The position numbers and the translations under genes were made by a program. Below are positions 10,781 through 24,100 of a stretch of DNA of 64,000 bases, piece by piece. Below the pieces are notes generated by a model. It was not told the DNA's origin. It searched no databases and saw only the letters and a program-made list of their open reading frames with translations. This DNA is from Notospermus geniculatus (lineage: Eukaryota; Nemertea; Pilidiophora; Heteronemertea; Lineidae): positions 301,568-365,567 of the forward strand of contig NMRB01000111.1 of assembly GCA_002633025.1 (NCBI GenBank), read 5' to 3'. Positions within the stretch are counted from its first letter, which is position 1; each line of letters begins with the position of its first letter.

Positions 10781-11328
10781 GTACATCTAGGCACTCCCTA
10801 TACCTCCCAGTCAGTTGTCGAGGGGACTATCTTCCTTGCACAAAAAATGTCTCTTGTCGGGTGTTCATATCGTTGAATTGGCCTCACGGAGGCAAAATGT
10901 AGTTGATGTCTTTTACAAAGATTTCGTCATTTTTCATCAGTACAAATGGTAGAAAATCTATCTCTGCCTGTAAGCATTAGCATGGGCTTGGAATACGTGG
11001 TGAGGTACGCCTGGCAATTTTCTGGTTGGGTGACGACAGGTCACAGAAGTCGATGATTAGGTGGTTAATGGTCGAAAATATTATGATTCCATATTTTCAG
11101 TTTGGAATATTTAATAGAACTGTTGTACACAAATTCATTGAATCAATTTGCAGGAAATAAAACTTTATCATCTCCTGAAGGCTATCAATCCTTTGAATTG
11201 GTATGATATGACTTGGCAATTTAATGGAATCTTAGCCAAGAAAACGGTTGGAATAAGGTTTGCCATGCACTTGGGAACAAGCATTTGCCTTGGAACATAG
11301 GTATAGGGATGAGTAAATTCGAATACAG

Positions 11329-11889
11329 ACCGATCGGTTACAAGGATTTATTAGAGAAAGAAAAAAGTCGCAGGGTCAACAAAGTGCGGCGATGGAGACG
11401 AAAGAAGGAGGACTATCACCCCAGCCCAAGGAAGCAGACCTTGGAGGAGAGGGGCCTTGTGACACGCCTCAGACAACATGTCGACAATCAACCTCAGCGG
11501 ACGCTGCGACGGCAAGAAAATACGAATGAAAATGACCTCGACCTTGGATACTACCTTTCAAGGTCATACCGCAACGCACCAAGGGTCAAGGACAAACTGG
11601 AACGTCGCGACGAAGTTGGTCCCTATCGACAGTTTTTCGTAGAGAACGATGCGGACCTCGAGGAGTATGTCACTAGAGCATTCCCTGGTTCTCCCAGACG
11701 TCAACTGGCCAGGACAACGGCGAGACGGACGCCGACAGTCAGAGAATGGAAGCAGCAACTACCATCGAGGATTCCCCGGCCGATCACGAAGAAGAGGCAG
11801 GAGGTCAGAGAGGATGCTCCAAGGCCGCCGAAGAAGGTCAAGTTACAAGAATATATAACACCGGAGTATATGTATTGGGTTCAATTAAG
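11329..11889 (+). CDS. Candidate exon D: basic protein of unknown family
   Basis: An open frame of about 200 codons ends at a donor GTATGC after 11889 in phase 2. If it starts after the AG at 11327-11328 it is symmetrical (phase 2-2, 561 nt), like A, B and C. An in-frame ATG at 11309 is an alternative start if this is a first exon. The peptide is strongly basic, with many Arg and Lys, for example RRVNKVRRWRRKKED at the start and RPPKKVKLQEYITPEYMYW near the end. PPKKVK looks like a nuclear localisation signal. No domain is recognised. The acceptor lacks a good pyrimidine tract, so the left edge is soft. Confidence 0.45.
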
Positions 11890-14800
11890 GTATGCTTCTC
11901 ACCCATCATCTCCATAAAAAAGGCCCTATAGGCAAATAAGTCCATGAGACGAAATCAGCGTGGGCGTTCCGTATTCGTGAGTACAATTAAGCCCATAGCC
12001 TCTACAGTGGAGCCTCCCATAGTGCACACCTCTGCCAAGAGACCACCTTTCTATTAAAAACACCAAATTTCAGTCCCAATCAGGTCATTCCTATTCATTT
12101 TGACCTCAGCCATCAGGAAGATCTCAAATAAGGACAACTTCCGGTCAGTCGCGAAGGTGTTCTTGATAGAGAGTTCAGTGTAAGTTAGCTCGATAGCAGG
12201 TGTGAAAGGAATCCAAGTCCCCCTGGAATCAAAGTCCGGTCTTATTGTTAGCGAGTGATTAGAATATAAGGCCAGAGAGACCATGACCATTCGAATATAA
12301 CTTTACAATAGCGGGCTATTGTTTGGCGTATCTGCATTCTTAGGATGCTGATTCCTGTCACACCTTTTCGAAAACCGTAAGTAATGATCAGAAAGACCGA
12401 CATGTGGTGTCTCCTATTGTCATAGAAGACCGCTTTCTGTTGCTTTTCGTTGTCATAAAACGGCTCAAAATCTACTTCCGTTTCTTGGCAATGGTAACCA
12501 GATTGTTGGCATTAAACGTTACTGCTAAATGCAACTGCAAACAGCACACATTGAGACTGACGTAACACCTACAGACATCGACTACAAGTTGATGGAACAT
12601 ACCACGACGATTTACTCAACGCACTTTATACACCAAAATGCCCTCCGGTTGTTATGTCTTAGCTAAACATTGACAACAGCACTATTGAAATGGTAATGGA
12701 AAAACGTTTTTAATGTATTTCTACACAAAATATGTGTGTGGTTTATGGTATGGCCAAGGATAACAATGATAGTACAGGGTCGAATGAATGATAGAAGCTC
12801 TCTCATCTGCCGCTTGTGATTGGTGTTGATATTTGAAACATGGTGCACTGTCTTCGCCGACATTGATCTGTGCCAAGAGTTCCAATTGTTTGGATTTAAT
12901 GGCGCTCTCAGAGGAACAATCTTTCATGACTGTTTGTCAACATTCGATCAGCGACCATACGGTACTGGAATTATCACTGGATGATATTTGGGATGACCGG
13001 CGTCCGTAAAGAAGCTGTCGACGACCATCGATGGAATTAGCCAACCTTGATAATGCAAAGGAAGGGAGTGAGTGAAGTCTTTGGCCCGTTGATCTTCAAT
13101 TGACTACACCAGAACACGTTTATTATCGGCATAAATCATTCCAAACTTTGGTCAAGTTGAAAGAAAGACAAACGATGCGTGGGCAATTACTCAGGACTGA
13201 ATGAAAGGCCCACGCATGGTGGGTAAAGTCAGTGGAGGACAACACTAGGCCTAGGAATACTACGGTCTTCTACGTTTTAGGGACAAGTATGCAGTTACTG
13301 TATACACTTGCCAAAAAATATACCGGTACCAAATTTTGATTCGTAAATGGTTCGAGCGTTGCTTCTCTAAAAGCAGTTCGTACAAAGGCCTACAGTGGTG
13401 GAGCATTTCATTCTAGGACTTTGATCGGGGTGGACAGTGAGTGCGCTGAGATCAGTGATGGCCGAATTTGTCGCTGACAGGAAGAACTCTACAAATCGTA
13501 AAGGTTTGGAGAAAGAGCAAACCATGTGACACTTGTAAATGTCGAAGAATTTTGTGACCACAACCAATCCAACATGATGTTCGCACGTTCACCACGGTTT
13601 GAATCAGCCACGAGTCTCAAATCTCTTCGTTCAATCAGCAGTTTCCAGAGGTAAGGACACCCAGTTCACACATTTTGGTCCAAACCCGTGACGCTGTGTC
13701 GAGAAAATGGTCGTCGGGGGGGGGGGCACAAATAAAGTCCATCATGACCAATCTCTCGGACATTTTACCCCGGGCTCTTTGAGAGGCGTCCTATACCCCA
13801 GACGACCAGAGATGGCTCATTGAGTACCAATTCCTGGCACTCAGTGGTTGAGCCAAGAATGTCCCGCGTCTGAAGACATTGTGGCGTAGGGTGCGCTTAC
13901 TGGGGATCGAGGGGGCTACGCTTAGTGGGGGCGGGTGGTGGGGACGACGTACGCTTACTGGGGGAGGGGACATGCGAAAGTGTGTTCTCCTAAATCAATT
14001 TTGTTCGTCGTGGAACGTCAAGCAGGCATCGCACGCACTCTTCGGCACGCGGTTTGCCTTCACAGTCCTAGGCGTACTTATCTGCTTCACACAGGTTGTA
14101 GGCCTATTTGTTTTGGCAAATTGACGTATGTTTTGCCACTGGAGTATTTGTAAACAATCTTCCTATGCAATGAATTTATTTGGAGTAATGGGGGAATATG
14201 TATTTACTTCCATTCTACTGTTGTCGTGCATGTGCCGTGGCATGTTCTGAATGCGACACAGGCCGCTGCTGCGATATTTCCATAAACTCGTTGGAACCGC
14301 AATCTCACTTCATTGACCGTAAAACGGAAGTTCATCTGATGCTGTCCATTTAACCAGAACGCCAATGAAAGTTACCCACTGAATCGTCAACACCTTTGTC
14401 TTGTATCTTTCTTCGTTATTGGTGCAGTGCTGACAGGTGTCAGCGGTTTCCAATAGTTCAGCACAATTCCTGTTTTCGAGGATGGCGGATTTGAAACTCT
14501 ATGAGTCTTTAGAGGCCACATATTTGCGGATTAAGCGACACCTTAATCCTTGACAAACAATATACAGGGGACACCAGGAAGACGGAGGTATTAGATTCTG
14601 TCACACCCGCTGTAGGCCTACCTCCGATTGATATCCCGAATAGAATCTACGCCCATCAATCGGCCGTTGTTCTGACTTGGTCTTAAATTGGCCTTTGTCT
14701 ATGTTTACATACTTGGCCTGATATTTAGTGCCATGGACATATCATCTTATTTGATTCGTCCTCTTTGAATAAACTTGACCCAAGGCGGTGTGTTTATGAT

Positions 14801-17522
14801 AGTCTCATCAGTTCATGAGCCACATGTACTCAGACGAACGGTTTTACCGAGGTGTCCACACGGAATGATTCGGTAAGTGTTGGTCCCTCAATCTACCGTG
14901 ATTGCTTTTATTTTGGTATTCAAAAGAGGTTGAGGCTAAGGCCTACTTCCATTTTACTACCATTTTCCACACGGCAGAGCATCTCGAAGCTTTTCGTGGT
15001 TATTCATAGCCTTCAAGCGAAACGGCCGAAAGCTCATCTGCAACATCATTGTTCAAGGCCTTCACGCCAGCCAAATCCAACCTTATCCACCATTCCCGGT
15101 GAAATTAGAATGCCTCTTCCCCGCCCCCGCCCCACTGCCCACCGCGGGATGCCATCCATCCACCACCCACACCCACACCCAAAGTACAGTAAAGTGACGT
15201 GCCAAAGGACCCACTACATTTCCCACACTGCCATCTTTTGGCCAATGGCATAACTGAATCTCGTCGTCTGCTATGATCATGTGGCAGTCATGTGACCGAC
15301 GTCAAGCGCGTGTAGCAAGCAGATCAAATCCATGAATGAAATCAGATTTAGCCTACTTCACATCACAGTCATCCGTTCGATTTATCAACAATTATCTGCA
15401 GATAACACAACGATATCTAGCAAATTATTGAGTATTTCTAATATAGCATGAGATAGGCTAACATTAGCAAAGAACTGTGTCAAGGGCTGATAATAACTGA
15501 AATTTCCATGATTGAGACTGAGCTGAGGACGTGAGGCAGCTGCTCACACCATCATGCACACTGCAGCCTGAGCCTGAGTGATGCACTGGTGATGCACTGC
15601 TGTCACAGCATGCCGTGATGTCATGGCGCAAAAACTGTATTTCTGCCACTAAACCCACTCAAAACGACGATGGACACCCTTGCTATTGTTGAAATGCTGG
15701 TGATGATTGCATTGTTCGTTGCTACAGTCTATGATTTGCTTTCAATGATGAATTGAACATGTGTCGTTCATGCGTTATGAAATGTCAGTTGTCATGGATG
15801 AAGCAATGTTCGCCCCCTAAAAAAATTGTTTGAGAAGTGCATGTGGAAGTGCCTGGCTGGTGCTCCTCTCAGCTCCTGGCTGGTTGTGGCTGTATCCTAG
15901 CTATCAGAACAGACCAGACACTGCAGAAGAAATCACTCGTCATCACTGACTTGCTTCAGCATTCAAAAGAAAGGGATTCTTTTCTTGTTGAAACCGTGAA
16001 AGAATGCCATGGTTGCCAGGCCCAGGGGCAGTGGACTTTTCGATGTAGATTAATGCCATTCTTCTGCAACTCTTGAACTGTCAGGGTTACTGCAAGCTAT
16101 GTCAAGGATAGGAATAGCAATACATGCTGCTGAACATGCTGAATATGTACAGTATTTACGATCCTGGGCAGATTCCAACGAAAGTCTTCTGTCGACTCAG
16201 AGTCAAAGGTAAGGTTGTAAAGAAACTTGTCTGCTGAAGCCTGAAGCAGCAGTGCTCCTTTGTATCTTCAATCAGAGGCCATTCCCTCTCATTAGACACA
16301 TTATGGGGTGCTAATCTCAAATAATCAGTTTTGGTTTGTCCCTTCAATTCCGTCAAAGGTGTCATTTGACAGGTTGCCCTTGATACCCAGCTGACCTTGT
16401 TTTGACCCACCACAAGCCCAATTATTCACAGTTTGGGGAGAATATTATGGAGACCCTACAGTGTGTGAAATACAAAAACCTGTAGGCCTACCTGCAAAAA
16501 CCTGCTGATTGTGTGTAGCAGTTTTTCCTGTCATATACCTGTTCATTCCCAGGAAGCATAAGTTTGCCTCACCATTGTCCTTTCAGTGTATTAGATTAAG
16601 TTGTTTTCTAAATCACAAAACAGGTTTGAGCAACTTTCTTTTACTCCTAATGAAATGTGTTCTTCTATACTAGTCATCCAAGAAATGTCTAGACAGTTCA
16701 TGGATGAAATTATTTCTTCTTAGAAGCTTCACTGGATCTATCTAATGTTCTGATCCCAAGTACAGGTTCACAAGCTCATTAATTTTTTACCCTCCATTCA
16801 AACTGTTAAGAACATATTATCATGGTGGTGATGGTCCGTAAAGATATTCTTTGTAAAAAGATTTGAGTGACAATATACATGTATGTTGTTGGTGTCCTGG
16901 AACGATTAATCCTCATTGTTCCAATCTTAAATTACTCTCCAAGAATTCTTATGACATCAGCAGAACTTGATCACATGACCCAATCAGTGCACTTCATTGG
17001 TTACCTTTTGTTCTGCCAATTAAGAATACCGACAGTCTATAACAGGTAACCAGAGAGTTGGACTCGATCAAACCTCAGGGCATCAGTTTTAAGTAAATGG
17101 ACTGTGTACATGTTTCATGTCGAATATCTTGAATATACTAAGAAGTGTGTTTTCTTTTTGGATTTGTTAGATTTCTAGCCTGGTGCAGAGAGTGATTTAG
17201 GTTTCATCTACATTATTGATCTGTGATGAAGGTAAAAGACTTGTTCAGCTGTCAGCTTTTGTGATGAGCAAGAAGTGGCAAATTCAATACTGAAGATTGC
17301 ACCAAGTGTCTTCAAGTATTTTCAAGCCATGATTCTAATGGAAAGGATACCCGACTATAGGAGTCATCATTCCTGACTAGTGTCGCATGTACTGACTCTT
17401 TTTCCAATCCAGGATTACATGGATGTACTGAAATACAAAGAATTTCAAAGATACATGAATTTCAATGTTGTTTCTTTGAGTGATTGAGACAATTTGATCA
17501 TATTCTTCACTATCACTGTCAG
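11890..17522. other. 5.6-kb stretch without a recognised gene
   Basis: No convincing exon was found between candidate exon D and the first kinesin exon found. It contains a long G tract near 13720 and GC-rich low-complexity sequence near 15110-15180, where a 133-codon frame (14852-15253) is proline- and histidine-rich and has no exon-like borders. A KIF12 promoter and upstream noncoding exon should lie somewhere here but could not be placed. Confidence 0.5.
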
Positions 17523-18112
17523 TAGCCGGGGCTCTTCAATTCAAACATGGGATCGCTTGCCACAGAAAAAGAACCTTTACCCAGCATCAAGAAGTCAAGC
17601 AAGGATTCAAAGAACAAGAATGCCAAGACTATTAAGAAGAGTGTATCGCTATCAGATGCTGACATGCTAGAAAGTGTCAATTCATCTTGCTCTCAACCTG
17701 ACCAGCCTGTCAGTAAGTCCTTACCAGATGTGAACTTGAACAAGTCTACCACCAGCTCGGGGAAGACGGAAGAAGACAAAGGGAACTCGCGGGGGAACTC
17801 GCCCAAAAGTTTACCTCCAAAAATGAGTGGAACGTTTAGCAAAGATGAACCTAATGACGAAGGTGGAGTGCCCAAGATGGAAGGCAAAAATGTTGAGAGT
17901 CCTGAGGAGAAGAAGGATACTCCAAAGATTATGGACAAAGACAAAGTCCTTGTGACTGCTAAAACTGATGATTCTCTCTTCTCAAAGAAGTCCATAGTTA
18001 CCATTTATACTGATTCAGATGTGGATGCATTGAGCAATTGCAGTTCTCTTGCCTTTTCGAATAGCCGTTCTGTTCAGAAGGGGAGGTTCTCTGGGAAGTC
18101 AACTCTCTTGAG
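17523..18112 (+). CDS. KIF12 exon with start codon
   Basis: The acceptor after CACTGTCAG is good, and an in-frame TAG (17523-17525) precedes ATG 17547, so this ATG is the natural start. It encodes 188 codons rich in Lys, Ser, Pro and Asp, without a recognised domain, and leaves in phase 2. The coding part is 17547-18112. Confidence 0.8.
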
Positions 18113-21100
18113 GTAGGGGTAAAGTGTGTTGTTCACATTTTCAGGAATCTTGAGGATTTGTAAAAATCCGTCTCTCAACAAACTGTAGGTCAGAGCCCAG
18201 GTCTATGATTTAAGTAAAATTGAAGGGGTCAGTGTAAAGCACTCAAAAGTCACAGCCATGTTTCTTCTGTGAAACAATGAGGACTGATCCTAGTATTTAA
18301 TTTACTGTTAATAGTGTTAGTTTGAATGGGTTTTATCGATTTACCGATAAATCCCACCCAATATGTCCCCCTCATGAGAATTATCATAATTCTTATCTTG
18401 GCTGAATTCTAAACATTGTTCATCGCTTCTTTCTTTCTTTCATGATGGTTTTGCTGTCTCCCTGAATAATAGATATCACCTGAGATAATTGGATTAGATG
18501 TAAATATTTCATATTTGCATGTTGTATGCAATGAACAACACAAATTACTTGGATGTCAGTGAGAAGAAATTATTCATGTAGGGAACTATAAAAAGATTGT
18601 CCTTCTTCTCACTATGGATGACTGCCGTTTCCTCCAATGTCGGTGTCCAGTTGATGACATTTGAAGTAAAGGAAGGTCCTTGAGTTTCCCCATTGCCATT
18701 ATCATGATTGCAGTTCTGTCATTCTCAAACCTTCTATGCCCTCTACATGGCTATGACACCAATGATATCATTGCAAATCTTGCGTTCAATCCATGTTGTA
18801 CTTCAGTTTATCTTATGTGTAATTACCCTCATTTTGAACCATTTTACACTGTCCTTTATAGCTGAATGGTGGGAATGCACACTCATGTGTGACCAATCGG
18901 TTCTATTCGTTCCTTTTCATGCAAGATTGCTCAAACATTCATCCCCTCTGAACGGTAATCATATAAAGTTTGTTGCTATTCATCTTCAAATTTTTTCATT
19001 GCAGTGATGACAAAAATACACTCAGTTCATCATGAAAAAGGTGTCATCTCTATTTACTTTAATTTATATCATGATGATGAACACGGCATCCATTCCAAGT
19101 CAAAGGAAAGACAGTTGAGAAGAGTTGTGAAGAGCACATTTTGTGAGATGATTTCATCCCTCTTTTGCTAATCTTGCAATACATCTTTCCCTTTTCAGAA
19201 GCACAACTGAAGCAAGTGCTGTCACTGAAAACTCAGATGATGGAGAGACAGATAATATCAATGTTGTAGTCAGGTAAGTCGCGAGCCCCCTTTGCAATGT
19301 TGACCTTTCACAACCATTTGGTTATGCCAATGACAACATTTTGTAGCGAGGGTTCACTTCGTGTTCGAGTGGCCAGTGGGCTATAATGAAGGAATCCTCA
19401 CTCCAATGTTGTTGGTGGCTAAAGCCCCCGTCACATATCCAACAGACAGATTGCCCCTGATCCCCGGGGAATGAAAACCGTAGAAATGAACATGAAAATG
19501 AAAATCGTGATCGACCTGTACTGTCTCTAAAATCCATGGCAAGCCGTTGGGTGGGGAAAAATTGTACGGTCCTCGGTGGATATGTGACGGGGCTTAACAA
19601 AACTATATAGGCCGTTGTGAAAACTCACTAATGTCCTGTCATCCTGCACTTACTGAACCATCATAAACTTCCTTAAGAATGCATTTTTATGTTCATGTTA
19701 AGTATCTTTATGATCATTACTTATTTAAGAATACCTGACTGTAGTGTGTTCATCTAATATTGATTGTTCACCTCATTCCTTCATCTCAGCATTGCTAAAT
19801 GTCACTGTGATTGAATGCTTTCAGGGTAAGACCACTCAACAAGGGAGAAGTAGCAAGAGGTGATGTTCAGGCTGCACAATTCCCTGGAGATGGAGGAATC
19901 TGGGTGAGTTACAATATCTCCTATAGTTAAATATAACGCTGCCATTGGGTAGAGTACCGGGTACCATCGATGGATAACGCATCAGGAACTTCTGAGTACT
20001 TGATTTCAATCCTGAAAAAGGCTTCAAGGTTTACAGCACAGCTTCCAGTTGTTTAGCAGATGTAAGGTTGCTGACCATGAAATATTCACATATCGAACTT
20101 GCAGGTTGAAAATGAAGAAATCCAAAAGAAAGTATATCAATGTTTCTTTATTCCAGTATGAAACAGGTGGTGGTACAAAGTCTTTCACATTCAACGTCAC
20201 ATTCGAGCCTGAGGCAACTCAAGAGGATGTGTTCCAACATTCTGGTGTACAAAAACTTATTGACTTAGCAATAAATGGGTGAGTATTGGCAAGAGAGGCG
20301 CAGTGTGAAATGATCACACCAGGCTGAGTGAGGAAAGAAACAGTAATAATAAAGAGCTTGAGCAACAAGATTACAGTGGTGGAACTGTAACACCATGGAT
20401 TGAGTAACAAGATTACAATGATGGAACCACAATGCCATGATTGATCATGTGGATTGAGCAACAAAATTACAATTGTGGAATGATTGACCATTTGGGTTGA
20501 GTAACAAGATTACAATGATGGAACCACAATGCCATGATTGATGTGGATTGAATTACAAGATTACAATAGACGAGCCACAAGGCATGATTGATCATATGGA
20601 TTGTATTACAAGATTACAATGGTGGATCAAAAACACCATGATTGACTATATGGATTGAGTAACAAGATTACAATGGTGGAACCACAACACCGTGACTGAC
20701 CATATGGATTGAATAACAAGATTAAAATGGTGGAACTACAACACTGTGATTGATTATGGGTTGAATAACAAGATTACAATGGTGGAATGATTGACTATAT
20801 GGGTTCAGTAACAAGATTACATGGTGGAACCACGACACCATGATTGACCATCATGGGTTGACCAATGAATGACATTGATCAAGCATTCCATGGTTGATAT
20901 TGATAGCAGATCCAATGTCAACCCTCTTCATATCTTTCAATTCCATATGGTCCTCATCATTGATGCTATAAAATGTGGTACCTGCCAATATGTTCTTTCT
21001 GTAAGATGTATGGTACATGTAATTCACACCTATATTCCTGTTCCAGGTATTCATGTACAGCATTTGCATTTGGCCAGACTGGTTCAGGCAAAACTCATAC

Positions 21101-24100
21101 AATCACAGGACCACCACAGTTGGTAAGGACATTGTCAAAGTTGTAGTTTAGATTGGATGAACAGATTAGGAACCACACAGTTGACTTACCAGAATCTCAA
21201 TGCTGGATGAAATGTTGGATCCATTAGCTTTTTCTGGTGCATGATATCCATACCATATTTAATCATAGTTAGTAATTCCATCTAACATGAGGATGAGGAC
21301 TAAGTGCTAGGATCATAAGTTTGATAATGTAATGGGTCCAACGCTTGCTATCTGTGATGTGTAGTGCATTTTCACTGAAAGGGAGCATCTAACACCAAAT
21401 TCATATCAAACGTCTCATTTTGTCCGCTGTATGCATGTCGTCTTCATAACTTTCCCTTGCCTTCCAAAATCATCCATGGCCCCACTCCTGAAACCTACAA
21501 AAATGATGTTTAATGTTACAATCAGTAAGTGTCTTTTCTACATATACACCTACATATCACTGTGCATGCTCTTTCACTCTTTGTGGTGTCACGCCCTCTG
21601 GGTTAGAAAGCATCACGTATCCTGGGGATATTCACAAGGCTCTTTCACTCTTTTCATAACATTATAGTGTGACTTTGATCCGTAACCAATTCTTCAGGGA
21701 CTACATAACACCATCTCTGTTAGCTGCAATATTACCTCACGTTATCATCAACAAGGACCGTGTTCACAGATTCCTGTGGGTTTAACAGATCCATATTTTG
21801 ATTGGTCCCTTTTCCTTTCACCGTGTTGCAGTAACCATCAATACAATGAATTAACCATGTACTTGAGAGATTCCTAAGCATTTTGTGACGACACCCCTGG
21901 AAAAAACTGTGTTACTTCAGTTCTTATTTAAAAGCTATTTAAGTTTTCATTTCTCTCCCGGTGTTTGGCAGTATGTACGTTCATCAGAGAAAAAAAATGT
22001 ACGAAATGAACAACCACAACCTTCTTCGACATTTTACTGAGGCATAGATTAGGCCAAGCCAAATCAATTACTTGTTTCCATTCCCTGTGAGATCAGGGGA
22101 CAAACGGTGTTGGATAGTCAGCAAACTGCTCACGAGACTTTGCATTGCATAAGATAATAACTTTCTCTTGAAAATGTATCAGAGATGTGATGAGTGCCGA
22201 CCCCAGGACTTGATTTTTCGGGTGCCAACAGAATGTGTAGACTGAATTTGATTGCATTTTCCTCAAGCATGATATTGCATGAAGTGTTTGTCTTGGAATG
22301 CAGCAGTTGTGTGTAATTCTCAGCCAGTATGATCACAATTTTGTTGTGTTAATTTGAGATTGGTGCCAAAATTATGACAGTCCTGCATTGATAAACAAGT
22401 AAATTAATTCAATCTGCCTCAAGTATAGAAATATTCAGGTATTTCAAACATAGCCTTGGGTAATGGTATGATTCAAATTCTGGCCGATTTTATATTCAAA
22501 TTTTGAAGAAGGCCTTAAGAGGGATTAGTATGGTATTAACCTAATTTCCTGTGATGTGGTGGATTATACTGATTAAAGCAAAATTTGGGTCATATTTCAA
22601 AAAAAAGATTTGTTGAAAATCTGTAAGTTGTGCTTCTGGGTATACTAGATTGAAAAAATTATACCCGTCATGCTGATTTTTGGCAGAATGCCATCGTAGA
22701 GCAGATCAGTGTGGCGAAATGATCTCCAAGAAGATATTTGGTAACCTGACCAGGGTCACCGTCCTCAAAAAGGACAGCAGACACATCAAAGGGAGTGCTC
22801 ATGAGTCTTCTCTTCTCCTTTCCTTCACTGTGAATGAAGGTTGAGGCTGTGAGAAATCAGACACTAGATGGAGCTCCCATGCCATCCGATGTAAAGTCAG
22901 TCTAAAATGTACATCGACAGTTGTTTCTCCTTTTGCCATGCATCAAAATAATGTTGTCTGATTCTTCTCAATGTATGATTCTTGTTGCCAAAGAGGAGGC
23001 TATATTGTCCTTTCTTACTAGTTTCAGGATGGTGTAAAGCCCAATGCTGAGATGTTTGGTTTGATACCTCGGTCATTTGCATACCTGTACAGACACATCA
23101 GACAACAAAAGGGAGCCACGTTTAGGATACATGCTTCTTATTTGGAGATTTACAATGAACAGGTGATCATTTAACCCTTTGTCAGCAAATTGTCCTCTTG
23201 GGAATTGAAGCATTACTCCAGATGTCATGCTCAGCAGCCTGCAATATTGGATAATCGTGCCTGTCTCTCAATTATCCCACTGAGATTCTTACCGTACATT
23301 GTGTGAGAAGTAATACGATAGATGGCAGACCAATGCTTTCCTTCACCTGACTGCTCTAAGAACTATTTCATTAGATTCTTGTCCTCGTTTTTAGGTGATA
23401 GATTTGTTGAATCCCCACCAACGTCGCCACCTGCAGATACGATGGTCCAAAAACAAAGGTTTCTATGTGGAAAACTTGTTCGTTGTGGAGTGTGAGAGTT
23501 TAGACGACATGATGGCTGTCCTGGAAGAAGGTATGAAAACATTGATTTGAGTGTGATTTCAATAAATGTACCGGTACGAATTTTGCTTGGTGTTACTGTC
23601 TGATGATGACACTCTCTCTCTCTGCGTCCATGAATCTATCAAAAGACACTTTTAGAGTGAAATTAAATGCTCTTTTCTAACATGCCTTCCCCATCAGTTG
23701 AATGAGATAAGGGGCACCAAGTTCCATGAATTCAAATCAAAAGACTGAGATTTGTCATATTTTCTGCAGTGTCTTCTCCGAGATAGCAGACTGGTTGTCA
23801 ACACCATTCATAGATGGCAATACTGTTATACTCCTTGACTTACCATGGTCAGTGCAAATGTCTTCACATAGATGTCACTTGCTGAGTGTTTTGCCCCCTT
23901 GACTGTTGCCTTGACACCCAGTGGTATCTGTTTAACATCCGTGGTTCCTAAGAGGACTGACCGTACCGTATCTTGATTACAGTAACTTTCTGTGCATGAA
24001 TATGTCAAGCACTCATCAGGGGCGTAGCTAGCGGGGGGGGGGGGGGGGGGNTCAGATGTGGGGAACATGCATCTGAGAGGGTGTAGATTTTCAATTTTTT

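Noticed and set aside
14852-15253. 133-codon plus-strand frame
   Set aside because: Pro/His-rich low-complexity sequence from CCCCGCC and CACCCAC runs, without exon borders.
22688-22845. Extra KIF12 exon in intron 5
   Set aside because: The open Lys-rich stretch does not fit the motor sequence, which is continuous between exons 5 and 6.
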